Shown here: positions 18,725-27,469 of the stretch, in pieces
Layout of the letters: every line of letters starts with the position of its first letter
Numbering within the stretch: the first letter of the stretch is position 1
Assembly (NCBI GenBank): GCA_016703895.1
Contig: JADJBE010000007.1
Span: 62,001-126,000, forward strand
Source: Pseudomonadota bacterium
GTDB lineage: Bacteria > Pseudomonadota > Gammaproteobacteria > Steroidobacterales > Steroidobacteraceae
Direction: 5' to 3'
Length of the DNA stretch: 64,000 nt
Made by a program: the position numbers and the translations under genes
Notes under the pieces: model-generated
What the model was told of the DNA's origin: nothing
The model's input: the letters and a program-made list of their open reading frames with translations, nothing else
The model's database searches: none

Positions 18725-19848
18725 TCAGCTGCGCCCTGCTTGAGGCTTGTTAGCGGTACTCGTTGCAGTACAAAGCTACCATCGCTGCGCCCTGGGGATG
18801 GCAGCGAACACGCCCGTCTGCCGACGAACTCGGCTTCGAGCTGTGCCGTGTCCACCTTCCAGCCGCGCTGCTCGAGCGCTCGCACCTTGCGCCGGTAAGC
18901 CACCTGCAAGCCATCGGTCTTGACAGTCAGTTCATCGCGCAGACTGTCAGGCACGAGTTCAGGCTTCAGGAACTGGATGATCTCGGCGTCTTCCGCAAAG
19001 ATCTTGACGTTGCGTTTGATCGTGTCTTTGTCGAAGAACTTGGCTTTCATGAAGTTACGGCCCATGAGCCACCACGACTTGGTCGTGTATTCATCGACCG
19101 GGGTGTGCGCCGAGCGCAGCCAGATGCGCCAACCCTCGCGCGGAAACAGCTCCAGTCCGACGATCGGTCCTGACAGATGAAACCAGGGTCGCGCCTCGAC
19201 CTGCCGGATCGCCGGGTTGTTCTTCTTCGAGCCCAGACTCCACAGACCACGCGATCGGTGTGGCACGGACATGATCATGCGTGAGCGCGCACTCCATTCG
19301 GCTTCCTCGACACTGAAATCGCTGATCTGCGGGCGCTCGCGATCGCCGAAGGTGGACCCATGCACGAAAGGTGCATGCGCGAAGTCAAGTCCGTTCTCCA
19401 CGGCACGGTGGTAGTTGACCCGCCAATTCCATTCACCGCGTACCCAGCGTATCGCCGGATCATCGTACTCCGGCATATCCGGAATCGGTGCTCGCGAGTG
19501 CTCCGGTTCATCACCGAGGAACACCCATATCCAACCGTACTTCTCCACTGTCGGGTAGGCATCGATGCGCGCGCGGGCCGGAATTTTGGCGTCTGGCTCG
19601 GCCGGGATCTTCGTCACCCGACCGTCGCGATCATAGCGCCAGCCGTGATAAGGACACTCCACACACCCATCGACCGTGCGGCCGCGGGACAGCGCGGCAC
19701 CGCGATGGATGCAGATGTCCGAGAGGCACGCGAGCTTGCCCGTGGCATCGCGGAACACGACCAGATCCTGCCCCAGCAGTCGAACCATTACAGGCGCGGT
19801 CGTAACAGCTGCCGCCTCGCCTGCCACATACCATTGATTCGTCAGCAT
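18721..19848 (-). CDS. Rieske non-heme iron oxygenase, terminal oxygenase subunit
   Basis: A 375-residue oxygenase. The Rieske 2Fe-2S cluster is ligated by CIHRGAAL (C46, H48) and CPYHGW (C66, H69). The mononuclear iron site is seen in ENGLDFAHAPFVH, with two histidines spaced H-x4-H after the bridging aspartate. This pattern fits the single-component-type (vanillate demethylase/phenylpropionate dioxygenase-like) group, which needs a separate reductase. No reductase is adjacent; the ferredoxin at 3814 is a distant candidate. It is first in an operon with two MFS transporters and a binding protein. Confidence 0.9.
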   Translation of the reverse strand: MLTNQWYVAGEAAAVTTAPVMVRLLGQDLVVFRDATGKLACLSDICIHRGAALSRGRTVDGCVECPYHGWRYDRDGRVTKIPAEPDAKIPARARIDAYPTVEKYGWIWVFLGDEPEHSRAPIPDMPEYDDPAIRWVRGEWNWRVNYHRAVENGLDFAHAPFVHGSTFGDRERPQISDFSVEEAEWSARSRMIMSVPHRSRGLWSLGSKKNNPAIRQVEARPWFHLSGPIVGLELFPREGWRIWLRSAHTPVDEYTTKSWWLMGRNFMKAKFFDKDTIKRNVKIFAEDAEIIQFLKPELVPDSLRDELTVKTDGLQVAYRRKVRALEQRGWKVDTAQLEAEFVGRRACSLPSPGRSDGSFVLQRVPLTSLKQGAAE

Positions 19849-20003
19849 CTTGGATAGTCTCCGGCCACCTTTGGTGCACCAATCGTTAGGCTAATCGTCG
19901 CATCATTCGCTGCGGCTGCGGCAGCCACGCAAGCGGCAGACCGCGTGGCGAGCGCGGCGAGACACGCTGCCGGCCCCAAAACCCGCAACGTACTGTACAA
20001 CGC

Positions 20004-21500
20004 CTAGAACCGCCGAGCCTTGCCGACACGCAGCCGCAACCGACCTGTCACCCGGCGCGGCCACTCCAGCGTGTTATGAGTCGCCAGCACACAGGCACCC
20101 CCCGCGGCGACAAAGCGCTCCACCCGGTCCAGCAGGTCGGCACGTGTCACGGGATCGAGCCCCGCAAAAGGCTCGTCAAGCAGCGCGAAGCGCGGTTCAC
20201 CTACCCAGCCCCTGGCAAACAACACGCGACGCAGTTGTCCGTACGAGAGCTCGGCCAGCCTGCGCGTTGCCAGATGCTGCGCATCGAAAACACGCAATGC
20301 CCGCTGCGCGGCGGTTCGATCCGCAGGCGTGAGTGCCTCGTTCAGACCAATGCTCGCATAACGCCCCGACGCCACGACTTCCAGCACCGTCAGCGAGCGC
20401 GGCTGGTCCGTTTGCAGATGCGGTGCCACATAGGCAATGCGCTGCTTGAACTCATCGAGCGGTACGCCGGCGGTCACGCCGCAGCGCTCGATACTGCCGC
20501 TGTCCGCCACGCCATGGTCGCCGTAGAGCGTGCGCAGCAAGGTCGTCTTGCCACTGCCGTTCGCACCTGTGATTACCCAGAAATCGCCCGGCCGAACAGT
20601 CATCGACACGCTGCGCAGCGCCGGATGTCCGTCCAGAAAAACCGACGCCTGTCGCAAGCGCACCAGCGGCGCGTTCGATGTCGAGCTAGTTGCGTTGGAC
20701 GACACGTGCCGCCGCAACCGTCGCTGCGGGAGATCGGCGCAGGTCGCGCGCGCGGCTTCGGCGCGGGCGAGCACCCGGCGCAGCGTGGGCAACTTGGCGG
20801 GCTGTTGACTGACAATTCGACCGCGCTGCAGCGTCAGAGCATGCGTGACGCAAGCGGGTATGTCGGCTGCCTGATGTGTGCTCAACACCCAGGTCAGCGG
20901 CGTACGCACCGTCGCCTCGAGCCAGCGCAACCATTTGCCATGGTGCTCCGCATCGAGGCCATTGGTGGCCTCGTCCAACAACAGCAACCGCGGCCGTGTC
21001 GCCATCGCTCGCGCTAACAAGACCAGCCTGCGCTCGCCATACGACAGCGTCAGAAACCGGCGTTTCGCCAGCACCGCCACACTGAGCTGGGCCAGCACGC
21101 GTTTGCTCTCCCGACGATCCGCAGCCGACAACTTGTCGAGCGGTATATCGGTGCGATACAGCCCAGTACCAACGACTGCTTCTGCCGTGAAGTTCCACCC
21201 ATAGCGCTCATAACGATCCTGTCTTTCTGCGCCAATGTAGGCAATTTCATCGAGCACACCCGCAGGCGCCTCGAACACCTCACCCTCGAGTAGATAACGC
21301 CGCACCGCGCGACCCGTGGGTGTGGGCCAAAGCGCGCCGCTGACCAACTTCATGAGCTGCGTCTTGCCAGCACCATTGTCGCCGGTGAGCACCCAGCGCT
21401 GCCCAGGCGTGATAGTCCAGTTGATATCGTGCAGCACCGCCCGATCGCCGCGATGGAGATCGACGTGCCGCAGCTCCACGCCCAAGCCGTGGCGCGTCAC
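20004..21500 (-). CDS. ModF-like dual ABC ATPase (no permease)
   Basis: A 498-residue protein with two complete ATPase domains: Walker A GDNGAGKTQ and GANGSGKTT, signatures LSYGERRLVLLA and LSYGQLRRVLFA, Walker B LLLLDEATNGLD and FALLDEPFAGLD. Length and architecture match E. coli ModF, whose role is poorly defined. The GTG at 21500 overlaps the upstream hydrolase stop (GTGA); an open frame further upstream overlaps that hydrolase gene and is not used. The two domains are less alike than in ABC-F proteins and no linker of ABC-F type is present. It is third in a run after phhA and the MBL hydrolase. Confidence 0.85.
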   Translation of the reverse strand: MTRHGLGVELRHVDLHRGDRAVLHDINWTITPGQRWVLTGDNGAGKTQLMKLVSGALWPTPTGRAVRRYLLEGEVFEAPAGVLDEIAYIGAERQDRYERYGWNFTAEAVVGTGLYRTDIPLDKLSAADRRESKRVLAQLSVAVLAKRRFLTLSYGERRLVLLARAMATRPRLLLLDEATNGLDAEHHGKWLRWLEATVRTPLTWVLSTHQAADIPACVTHALTLQRGRIVSQQPAKLPTLRRVLARAEAARATCADLPQRRLRRHVSSNATSSTSNAPLVRLRQASVFLDGHPALRSVSMTVRPGDFWVITGANGSGKTTLLRTLYGDHGVADSGSIERCGVTAGVPLDEFKQRIAYVAPHLQTDQPRSLTVLEVVASGRYASIGLNEALTPADRTAAQRALRVFDAQHLATRRLAELSYGQLRRVLFARGWVGEPRFALLDEPFAGLDPVTRADLLDRVERFVAAGGACVLATHNTLEWPRRVTGRLRLRVGKARRF

Positions 21501-22336
21501 GCGGACCAAACCCTTGTATCTTGTGTGTCTTGTGTGTCTTGTGCGTCTTGCAGGCCGTGCTGGCGGCAACGACCATCTCGCTCGAGCTTGATCAAGTGGG
21601 CCTCGAGCGAGCAGCGTGCAAACCGCTGCAAGGCCGTCGGTACATGTCGGTAGATCTGCGGCAGCAGCGCATCGATACTCACCGCACCGACGGCATGCAA
21701 CGCGGCCAGCACTTCGCGTTCGCGCGTGAGTCGATGTGCGATGACCGCATCGATCGCCTGCATCGGCGCACCGTACAGGCCACCGTGGCCTGGGGCGATC
21801 TGCTCGAGGGGATAACTCTTCAGTCGCTCGAGTGAATCCAGATACGCTGCCATATCGCCATCGGGGGCGAGAATCACCGGTGTCACACCTTCCAATAGAT
21901 GGTCGCCCGAGAACAGCAGTCCGCCGGGCTGCAACAGATAGCACACGTGGTTTGACGCATGGCCCGGCGTGTCAATGGCCTTCAGCGCAAGCTCACCCAA
22001 GTCGAAGATTTGGTCGCGCACAGGCTGCGTATCCGGGCGGAACGACAGGTCCTGACGACCATCGTCCGGCGGCAACCGCCCGATCTGCTCAGCACCCAAT
22101 CGCTCGCCCACGACACGCGCGGCAGGTGAATGGTCCGCGTGAGTATGCGTGACGAACACGCACCGTGCCTGCGGCGCAAAAGCCAAGATTGCCGCAATAT
22201 GACCGGCGTCATTGGGACCCGGATCGATGATCGCGACCACCGGATCACCCAGTAGATAAGTGTTAGTCCCGGGCCCGGTCATTAAAGATGCGTTTGGCGC
22301 AACGAGGCGACGCACTAACGGCGCCACGGGTGTCAA
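21497..22336 (-). CDS. MBL-fold hydrolase (LACTB2-like)
   Basis: A metallo-beta-lactamase-fold enzyme of about 279 residues with the zinc motif THTHADHSPAA, the distal GHASNHVCYL and LFSGDHLLEGVTP histidine/aspartate ligands, and APGHGGLYGAP. LACTB2-like members include a C-terminal winged helix, seen here as REREVLAALHAVGAVS. I use the TTG at 22336 because the conserved region starts just after it; an ATG at 22408 would overlap phhA by 40 bases. The last residues are a Gln-Asp-Thr repeat encoded by a tandem 9-bp repeat. Substrate unknown; known relatives include ribonucleases and thioesterase-like hydrolases. Confidence 0.85.
   Translation of the reverse strand: MTPVAPLVRRLVAPNASLMTGPGTNTYLLGDPVVAIIDPGPNDAGHIAAILAFAPQARCVFVTHTHADHSPAARVVGERLGAEQIGRLPPDDGRQDLSFRPDTQPVRDQIFDLGELALKAIDTPGHASNHVCYLLQPGGLLFSGDHLLEGVTPVILAPDGDMAAYLDSLERLKSYPLEQIAPGHGGLYGAPMQAIDAVIAHRLTREREVLAALHAVGAVSIDALLPQIYRHVPTALQRFARCSLEAHLIKLERDGRCRQHGLQDAQDTQDTQDTRVWSA
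21521..21547. repeat. Tandem 9-bp repeat, three units
   Basis: TTGTGTGTC is present twice in perfect tandem and once more with one mismatch (TTGTGCGTC), flanked by partial units. It codes for Gln-Asp-Thr repeats in the tail of the MBL hydrolase, 20 bases before the GTG of the ABC ATPase. Slippage here would keep the hydrolase frame because the unit is a multiple of three. Confidence 0.85.
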
Positions 22337-22368
22337 AACCCCGGGTTTGAAAGCCGACGCGGTGCCCT

Positions 22369-23256
22369 CTAGCCTACCGCCCCCTGCACCATCGTGTCTC
22401 GCTGCCATGCTGCAGACGAGCTTAACGGGACCGCGCCCGGCGCGAAACCAGGAACATCGCTCCACGCGGCAAACAGGGCGCCAAAATCTGCGCCCAACAC
22501 GGTATCGAACAACTCATCAAAGCTGCCCAACACAAAATACGTTTTCTGAAAAGCATCGATCAGATAGTCCGTGCGCAGGACGGTTTGCAGATCGAACGCC
22601 ACCCGCTGTGGATTGGCGCCACGGAGCGCAAACACGGTCTCACCGCTGGAGGAGAGAATGCCAGCACCATAGGCGTGCAGTTCAGCATCGCTCTTGATCA
22701 AGCCAAACTCCACCGTATACCAATACAGCCGCGCCAACATCTTGAGCGCCCCGAGATGCGGCGCACGCGTCCCAAGCACACCATACGCTTGCACGTAGTC
22801 GGCGAACACAGGGTGCGCAAGCATCGGCAAGTGACCGAAGAAATCATGAAACAAGTCCGGCTCTACCAGATAGTCGAGTTCCTCCCGACGACGCATCCAA
22901 ACCGTTACCGGAAAACGACGGGCAGCCAAGTGCGCAAAAAAAACATCTTCGGGTATTAACCCGGGAACGCCGATCACCTGCCAACCCGTGAGCTGCTGCA
23001 ACCGCTCACTAACTTCCTCCAGTCGGGGGATCTGCTCTGACGAGGCCTGCAGGCGAGCGAGGCCCGCAACGAATTCCGGTGCGGCGTATTCCGGCAGCAG
23101 CTTCAGCTGGCCGGCATAGAGCTCGCGCCAGATCGCCTGCTCGTCCGCCGCGTAGTGCGAGTAATTCTGCGGCACCCGATAGTCCGCGGTCGCAACTTCG
23201 TAATTGCCGCGCAAGGCGACTATCGTTTGTGTCGGGGCTGTTGGGGGCTGAACCAT
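22369..23256 (-). CDS. phhA: Phenylalanine-4-hydroxylase
   Basis: A 295-residue pterin-dependent aromatic amino acid hydroxylase converting phenylalanine to tyrosine. Iron ligands are H137 and H142 in LFHDFFGHLP and E183 in WYTVEFGL; ISGSSGE-like loop appears as ILSSSGETVFAL, and PLFHDFFGH-type context is complete. No regulatory ACT domain is present, as usual for bacterial enzymes. The gene is divergent from an Lrp/AsnC regulator, the common arrangement for phenylalanine catabolism. A pterin-carbinolamine dehydratase gene (phhB) is not visible nearby. Confidence 0.95.
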   Translation of the reverse strand: MVQPPTAPTQTIVALRGNYEVATADYRVPQNYSHYAADEQAIWRELYAGQLKLLPEYAAPEFVAGLARLQASSEQIPRLEEVSERLQQLTGWQVIGVPGLIPEDVFFAHLAARRFPVTVWMRRREELDYLVEPDLFHDFFGHLPMLAHPVFADYVQAYGVLGTRAPHLGALKMLARLYWYTVEFGLIKSDAELHAYGAGILSSSGETVFALRGANPQRVAFDLQTVLRTDYLIDAFQKTYFVLGSFDELFDTVLGADFGALFAAWSDVPGFAPGAVPLSSSAAWQRDTMVQGAVG

Positions 23257-23351
23257 GGGAGTATTTTGCGGCGATTTGGGCAGTGGATTCGCTAGAAATG
23301 TGCTAAATGGTTGTCATACATTGGCGCTTTATTGTTTCTTTAGGTCTATAA
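23257..23351. promoter_or_regulatory. Divergent phhA-lrp promoter region
   Basis: A 95-base AT-rich gap between divergent genes. It contains the imperfect dyad AATGT (23297-23301) and ACATT (23318-23322), centred 21 bases apart, a possible Lrp-type operator. No strong sigma-70 boxes could be fixed by eye. Confidence 0.4.
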
Positions 23352-23837
23352 ATGGCTGATTCCTCTAATGCAAAGCTCGATAAGACCGACCTACGAATAC
23401 TGGACACCCTGCAGCAGGACGGCCGCATGCCGATCGTGGACCTCGCCACCAAAGTGGGATTGACGGCGACCCCGTGTGCGCGACGAGTGCGCCAACTCGA
23501 GGAAAGCGGCGTCATCGAAGGTTACGCGGCGATCGTTGACCCCAAGAAAGTGGGGCACACGGTTCAAGCCATCGTGGAAATCAAACTACAGCAGCACACC
23601 GACGAGATCGTCGAACGGTTTCGTCATGAGCTGCAGGCACGGCCCGAAGTACTCGCGTGTTATGCGATGGCTGGCGAAATGGACTTTCTACTCCACGTTG
23701 TCGCTCACAACGTGGACGAACTCTCGGAGTTCACGCTGCGCCGCCTGCTACGCATGCCCGGGGTTCGTGACGTCCGCTCCAGCATCGTGCTCGAAACGCT
23801 CAAACGCTCGGTTCGCGTGCCGGTTAGGCCCGGCTAA
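23352..23837 (+). CDS. Lrp/AsnC family transcriptional regulator
   Basis: A 161-residue regulator: winged helix-turn-helix at residues 9-60 (ILDTLQQDGRMPIVDLATKV, then GLTATPCARRVRQLEESGVI) and an RAM/AsnC ligand-binding domain at about 70-150 (VQAIVEIKL, AMAGEMDFLLHVV). These act as octamers that sense amino acids. Being divergent from phhA, it most likely controls phenylalanine degradation in response to Phe or Tyr. The start is ATG 23352 with TTTAGG upstream. Its 3' end overlaps the convergent methyltransferase frame by 90 bases. Confidence 0.93.
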   Translation: MADSSNAKLDKTDLRILDTLQQDGRMPIVDLATKVGLTATPCARRVRQLEESGVIEGYAAIVDPKKVGHTVQAIVEIKLQQHTDEIVERFRHELQARPEVLACYAMAGEMDFLLHVVAHNVDELSEFTLRRLLRMPGVRDVRSSIVLETLKRSVRVPVRPG

Positions 23838-24959
23838 CAGCCGACTATCTCCGTAGCCGCGCGCACCAAAGATATGTCGCTGGCCACCACCAGGCTTGCC
23901 CGCATAGTCAGCGAATGCGCTGGTGGAATCGAAGCCCGCCGCGATGATGGACTTTTTCATGTCCGTCTCAGCAAAGCCCATCCAGAACGGCTCGCCGTTC
24001 CAACGGACTTGCCACTCATTCATGATCTGATCTGCCACCGACTGATGAGCCACCTGGGTGGCGACATCGAGATGAAACATCACACCCCCAGACGCCAGTA
24101 CGCGACGGCACTCACGCAACACGGCCGGTAGTTTGTCGTGATTAGTTTCATGAAACAGAATGCTGGAGACGACCAGATCGAAGTACCCGTCGGGGTAGCC
24201 CGTGGTCGCAGCGTCGCGCTGCTTGTAATGGATCGGCGTGCCCTGCTCTTCGGCAAATAGATGCCCGAATCGCAGCAGACCGGGCGCCACGTCGACACCA
24301 TGTATCTCGACGCCCGGAAACTCGCGCGCCATACCGTGGGTCGACATACCCATGCCGCAGCCGAGATCCAAGATGCGTTTGGGCTTGATCCCCGCAAATC
24401 GCTCTTTGATGAGCTTAGCTAACTGCAGGCCGCGGGCGTCGAGACCCGCTCCGGAGGCACCCTTGCCGGGTGAGTAGATCTGGCCGCTGCCGAGGTAGCG
24501 CAAGCCCGCGGTGAGATCGTTGGGCGAACCGTCCGACACATAGCCCACCGGCTGACGGTGAATCTCGGTGTCGCCAATTGGATGGGGAATATCGAGCCTT
24601 GGATCGAGCTCAAGTGAACCCGCACGCTGAGCGGCCGGTGGTAGTGCCGCAAAGCGCTGCGCTGCCGCGTTTGCAACGCGCTGGGTGGTGGCCTCGATCG
24701 CGCGCCACATCATCGACTGCGAGCTGTGCGTGAGTGCGGCCCACTGGCGAAATGCCAGCGTTTGCGACAGTGGCACAGCGAGCGCAGCGCGACTCGGCTC
24801 GCGACCGAGCGCCTTGACGGCCGGTGCAGTCTCTTGCTGACACACCTCGCGCACCACATTCTGCACGCGACCATTGACTAACAGTTTCACGCCAAGCACG
24901 AAATCCTGACGGAGCTTTTCATCACCGACAGGCTCATAGACCGAAGTCTGCAGTTGCAT
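23748..24959 (-). CDS. Class I SAM-dependent methyltransferase
   Basis: About 403 residues. A central Rossmann domain shows ILDLGCGMGMSTHGMAREFP (motif I), HGVDVAPGLL, and YFDLVVSSILFHETNHDKLP with CRRVLASGGVMFHLD. About 170 residues precede it, an N-terminal extension without a recognisable domain. ATG 24959 is preferred over an upstream ATG because GAGG sits six bases upstream. The last 30 residues overlap the end of the Lrp gene on the other strand and are low in conservation-like character; a shift near 23850 would end the protein shortly after IFGARG. Substrate unknown. Confidence 0.82.
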   Translation of the reverse strand: MQLQTSVYEPVGDEKLRQDFVLGVKLLVNGRVQNVVREVCQQETAPAVKALGREPSRAALAVPLSQTLAFRQWAALTHSSQSMMWRAIEATTQRVANAAAQRFAALPPAAQRAGSLELDPRLDIPHPIGDTEIHRQPVGYVSDGSPNDLTAGLRYLGSGQIYSPGKGASGAGLDARGLQLAKLIKERFAGIKPKRILDLGCGMGMSTHGMAREFPGVEIHGVDVAPGLLRFGHLFAEEQGTPIHYKQRDAATTGYPDGYFDLVVSSILFHETNHDKLPAVLRECRRVLASGGVMFHLDVATQVAHQSVADQIMNEWQVRWNGEPFWMGFAETDMKKSIIAAGFDSTSAFADYAGKPGGGQRHIFGARGYGDSRLLAGPNRHANRAFERFEHDAGADVTNPGHA

Positions 24960-25047
24960 CGTACACCTCATTCGCTCACGATGACTTGCACAACATCGTC
25001 CATCAGATCTGGCCGAAAGACAATAACCTGAGTGCTGCAGGCCAACG

Positions 25048-25842
25048 CTACTGCGACGAAGTCATGGCGTCAGCGGGCAGCCAACGGTCCATGACGACAC
25101 AAGCCGCAAGATCGCCGGCGACATTGATCGCCGTGCGCAGCATATCAAGTATTCGGTCTACCCCGATGATGCGCGCGATGCCAGCCGGCGGCACGCCAAT
25201 TCCGGCCACGATCGTCGCCAAAATGACGATACCCACACCTGGCGTGCTGGGCGAACCAATGGATGCACCAACTGTCGTTACCGCCAGTAGTAACAACTGA
25301 CCAGCACTGAGATCGATACCGTAGACCTGCGTCAAGAACAAGGCTGCGACGACTTGATAGAGCGCCGTCCGATCCATATTGACAGTTGCTCCCAAGGGTA
25401 CAATGAACTGAGCGACCGACGATCGTACGCCAAGTGAAGTCTGCGCTGTCTGCATTGACAATGGCATGACGGCCGCAGAGCTCGACGTCGAAAATGCGAG
25501 CGACTGAACTTCACGCACGGCCGTCAGGAACTGCCAAGGATTGCGCCGAGCCAGTAACACAACGATCAACAGATAGAACACGACCAACGACGCCAGACCG
25601 AGAATGATCGATGACAGCACCAGCAGAATGACGATCATCTGAATGAGCGCCAGAAACACCTGCCCTGGCAGCGCCAGCCAGCCGGCGATCGTATCGGCTG
25701 GGGCCGCTGAAACCCACGCGCCGCCACTCGGCGACAAGCCCAGCCCAAGCGCAATGCCAGCAATCATTGCCACCAGAATCTGCGCCCAGAGTCGCGAACG
25801 CAGCAGATAATCTAGCCGGCGCGCCAGCGATTCGACGCGCAT
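25048..25842 (-). pseudogene. Dicarboxylate/amino acid:cation symporter (DAACS) with internal in-frame deletion
   Basis: The uninterrupted frame encodes only about 264 residues where DAACS carriers have about 400-430. N-terminal helices (VFLALIQMIVILLVLSSIIL) join directly to FYLLIVVLLARRNPWQFL, so roughly 130-150 residues between the third helix and the seventh are missing. The C-terminal core is intact: the serine-rich FSTSSSAAVMPLSM, then VPLGATVNMDRTALYQ (the usual NMDGT appears as NMDRT) and SIGSPSTPGVGIV. Loss of so much transport core suggests a non-functional carrier. ATG 25842 is the likely start. Confidence 0.75.
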
Positions 25843-25908
25843 CGGCCGCAAAGCTGCGGTGTTGGTCGGTGTGATCGTTGCGTGTGTCGGCGAAATACAC
25901 TGCGCCGG

Positions 25909-26676
25909 TCAGGCACCGACGAGATTACCCGCATCAACAGGCAAGAAGACTCCGGTGATGTTGGCGCTGGCACGGTCGGACAGAAACAGCACAGCGTGAG
26001 CGACGACGTCAGCCGGTGTGGCGAGCCTCTGCAATGCACTGAACTGCCCTAACGACTGAATCAGTTCATCCTCGGTCTGATCGGCGACGAGATTGCCGCG
26101 CAGCATGGCGGTGGGAACGGGTCCTGGCGACACGGCGTTGACTCGAATGCTGTAAGCGCCAGCGGCGGCTGCCGCCGTTCGGGTGGTCATCAGCACAGCA
26201 GCTTTAGAACCGCAGTACGCGCTCGCGGTTGCGATCGCCTTGATAGACATACCAGAGCCAATGTTCACAATCGCACCGCCACGCTGCTTCATCCTCTGGA
26301 TGCCATGCTTGCAGCCGAGAAACACGCCGTCGGCATTGATCGCGAAGTGCTTGCGCCATAGCGCGAGCGGCATCTCTTCAAACGGCACGTTGGGTTGGTA
26401 GTAGCCAGCACAATTGACAAGCACATCCAGCCCACCGTACTCTCGATCAACGCTATCGAGCACGCTGATCCAACTCGATTCGTCGGTAACGTCGAGCGGC
26501 AGGTAGCGCGCAGACTTTCCAAGCTCAGCAACGAGCAGCTGGGCTGCCGCAACGGCCACGTCTGCAACGACTACTTGACCGCCCGCAGCCACGAACGCTT
26601 TTGCAATCCCGGCGCCTATGCCGCCAGCACCACCAGTCACGACGATCGTCTGGTCGCCAAATCGATCAATACTCAC
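25909..26676 (-). CDS. SDR family oxidoreductase (FabG-like)
   Basis: About 255 residues from GTG 26676, which has AAGAGGGCG six bases upstream; a longer frame start adds only basic, unlikely residues. It has VTGGAGGIGAGIAKAFVAAG, DVTDESSW, VNCAGYYQPN, the catalytic SAYCGSKAAV and the NAVSPGPVPTAML loop, and ends with GVFLPVDAGNLVGA, typical of cytosolic FabG-like SDRs. It follows another SDR by 22 bases at the end of the RND efflux operon. Confidence 0.9.
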   Translation of the reverse strand: MSIDRFGDQTIVVTGGAGGIGAGIAKAFVAAGGQVVVADVAVAAAQLLVAELGKSARYLPLDVTDESSWISVLDSVDREYGGLDVLVNCAGYYQPNVPFEEMPLALWRKHFAINADGVFLGCKHGIQRMKQRGGAIVNIGSGMSIKAIATASAYCGSKAAVLMTTRTAAAAAGAYSIRVNAVSPGPVPTAMLRGNLVADQTEDELIQSLGQFSALQRLATPADVVAHAVLFLSDRASANITGVFLPVDAGNLVGA

Positions 26677-26698
26677 AGTAGTCGCCCTCTTCCGCCTT

Positions 26699-27469
26699 CT
26701 AGAACGGAATGCGCTCGCCATCCCAAGCGTAAAAGCCACCCGATGCGTTGGCGTCGAGGTGATCGATTACCGCCAGCAGCTGACTTGCAGCCAATGCGGG
26801 GGGAAACAGCTTACCCGCAGGCACGTTCGTCTGGAAAGGGCGCGACAGCGCTGTGTCTACCGTCCCAGGATGCAGACTGACGCAGATTGCGTTTGCGTTA
26901 CGGCGCGCCAGCTCAATTGAGCAGGTACGCATCAGCATGTTGAGTGCCGCCTTGGAGGCCCGATAAGCGTGCCAACCGCCGAGTCTATTGTCTTCGATCG
27001 ACCCAACTCGGGCCGACAAAACCGCAAAGACGCTCTTGCGTTGAGATGTCAGCAAAGCCATGAAATGCTTCGCAACCAATGCTGGCCCGATTGCGTTGAC
27101 CTTGAATGAATGCGCAAGCGCTTCGCCGTCGAGTGACTTCCAGCTCTTCTCAGGCTGCAAGTCGGCACTGTCATGCAGCACACCTGTCGCGACTAATACT
27201 ATATCCAGCGGGCCATCCTGCCGACATCGCGCTGCGAGCTCGACAATGGATTGTTCGTCCGTCACATCCATCTGGCAACGCGTCACCTTGTGCTGCGATC
27301 CGGGCTCGCTGGTCCACGCCGCCGGCCTCGCGGTCGCATAGACGCGCGCGACGCGCGGCGAAGCCGCCAACGCACTGACAAGCGCCGCACCGATGCCACC
27401 ATTCGCACCCACGACCACCGCGCGCAAATCGGCGCCGAAAGACTCCAATGTCAGCGACGTACTCGTCAT
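26699..27469 (-). CDS. SDR family protein, C-factor/CsgA-like
   Basis: A 256-residue SDR whose cofactor motif is VVGANGGIGAALV and catalytic segment is WHAYRASKAALNML. DVTDEQS and LVATGVLHDS (replacing NNAG) are the pattern of the CsgA/C-factor-like subgroup, which includes signalling and cell-contact proteins as well as plain reductases. ATG 27469 overlaps the outer-membrane factor stop (ATGA), so it is coupled to the efflux operon. Substrate unknown. Confidence 0.87.
   Translation of the reverse strand: MTSTSLTLESFGADLRAVVVGANGGIGAALVSALAASPRVARVYATARPAAWTSEPGSQHKVTRCQMDVTDEQSIVELAARCRQDGPLDIVLVATGVLHDSADLQPEKSWKSLDGEALAHSFKVNAIGPALVAKHFMALLTSQRKSVFAVLSARVGSIEDNRLGGWHAYRASKAALNMLMRTCSIELARRNANAICVSLHPGTVDTALSRPFQTNVPAGKLFPPALAASQLLAVIDHLDANASGGFYAWDGERIPF

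Noticed and set aside
21513..21552. Short tandem repeats as a CRISPR array
   Set aside because: Unit of nine bases without spacers, inside a coding sequence.
21500..21944. N-terminal extension of the ModF-like ATPase frame
   Set aside because: It overlaps the MBL hydrolase gene, is rich in Arg/Ala without domain, and a coupled GTG start exists at 21500.
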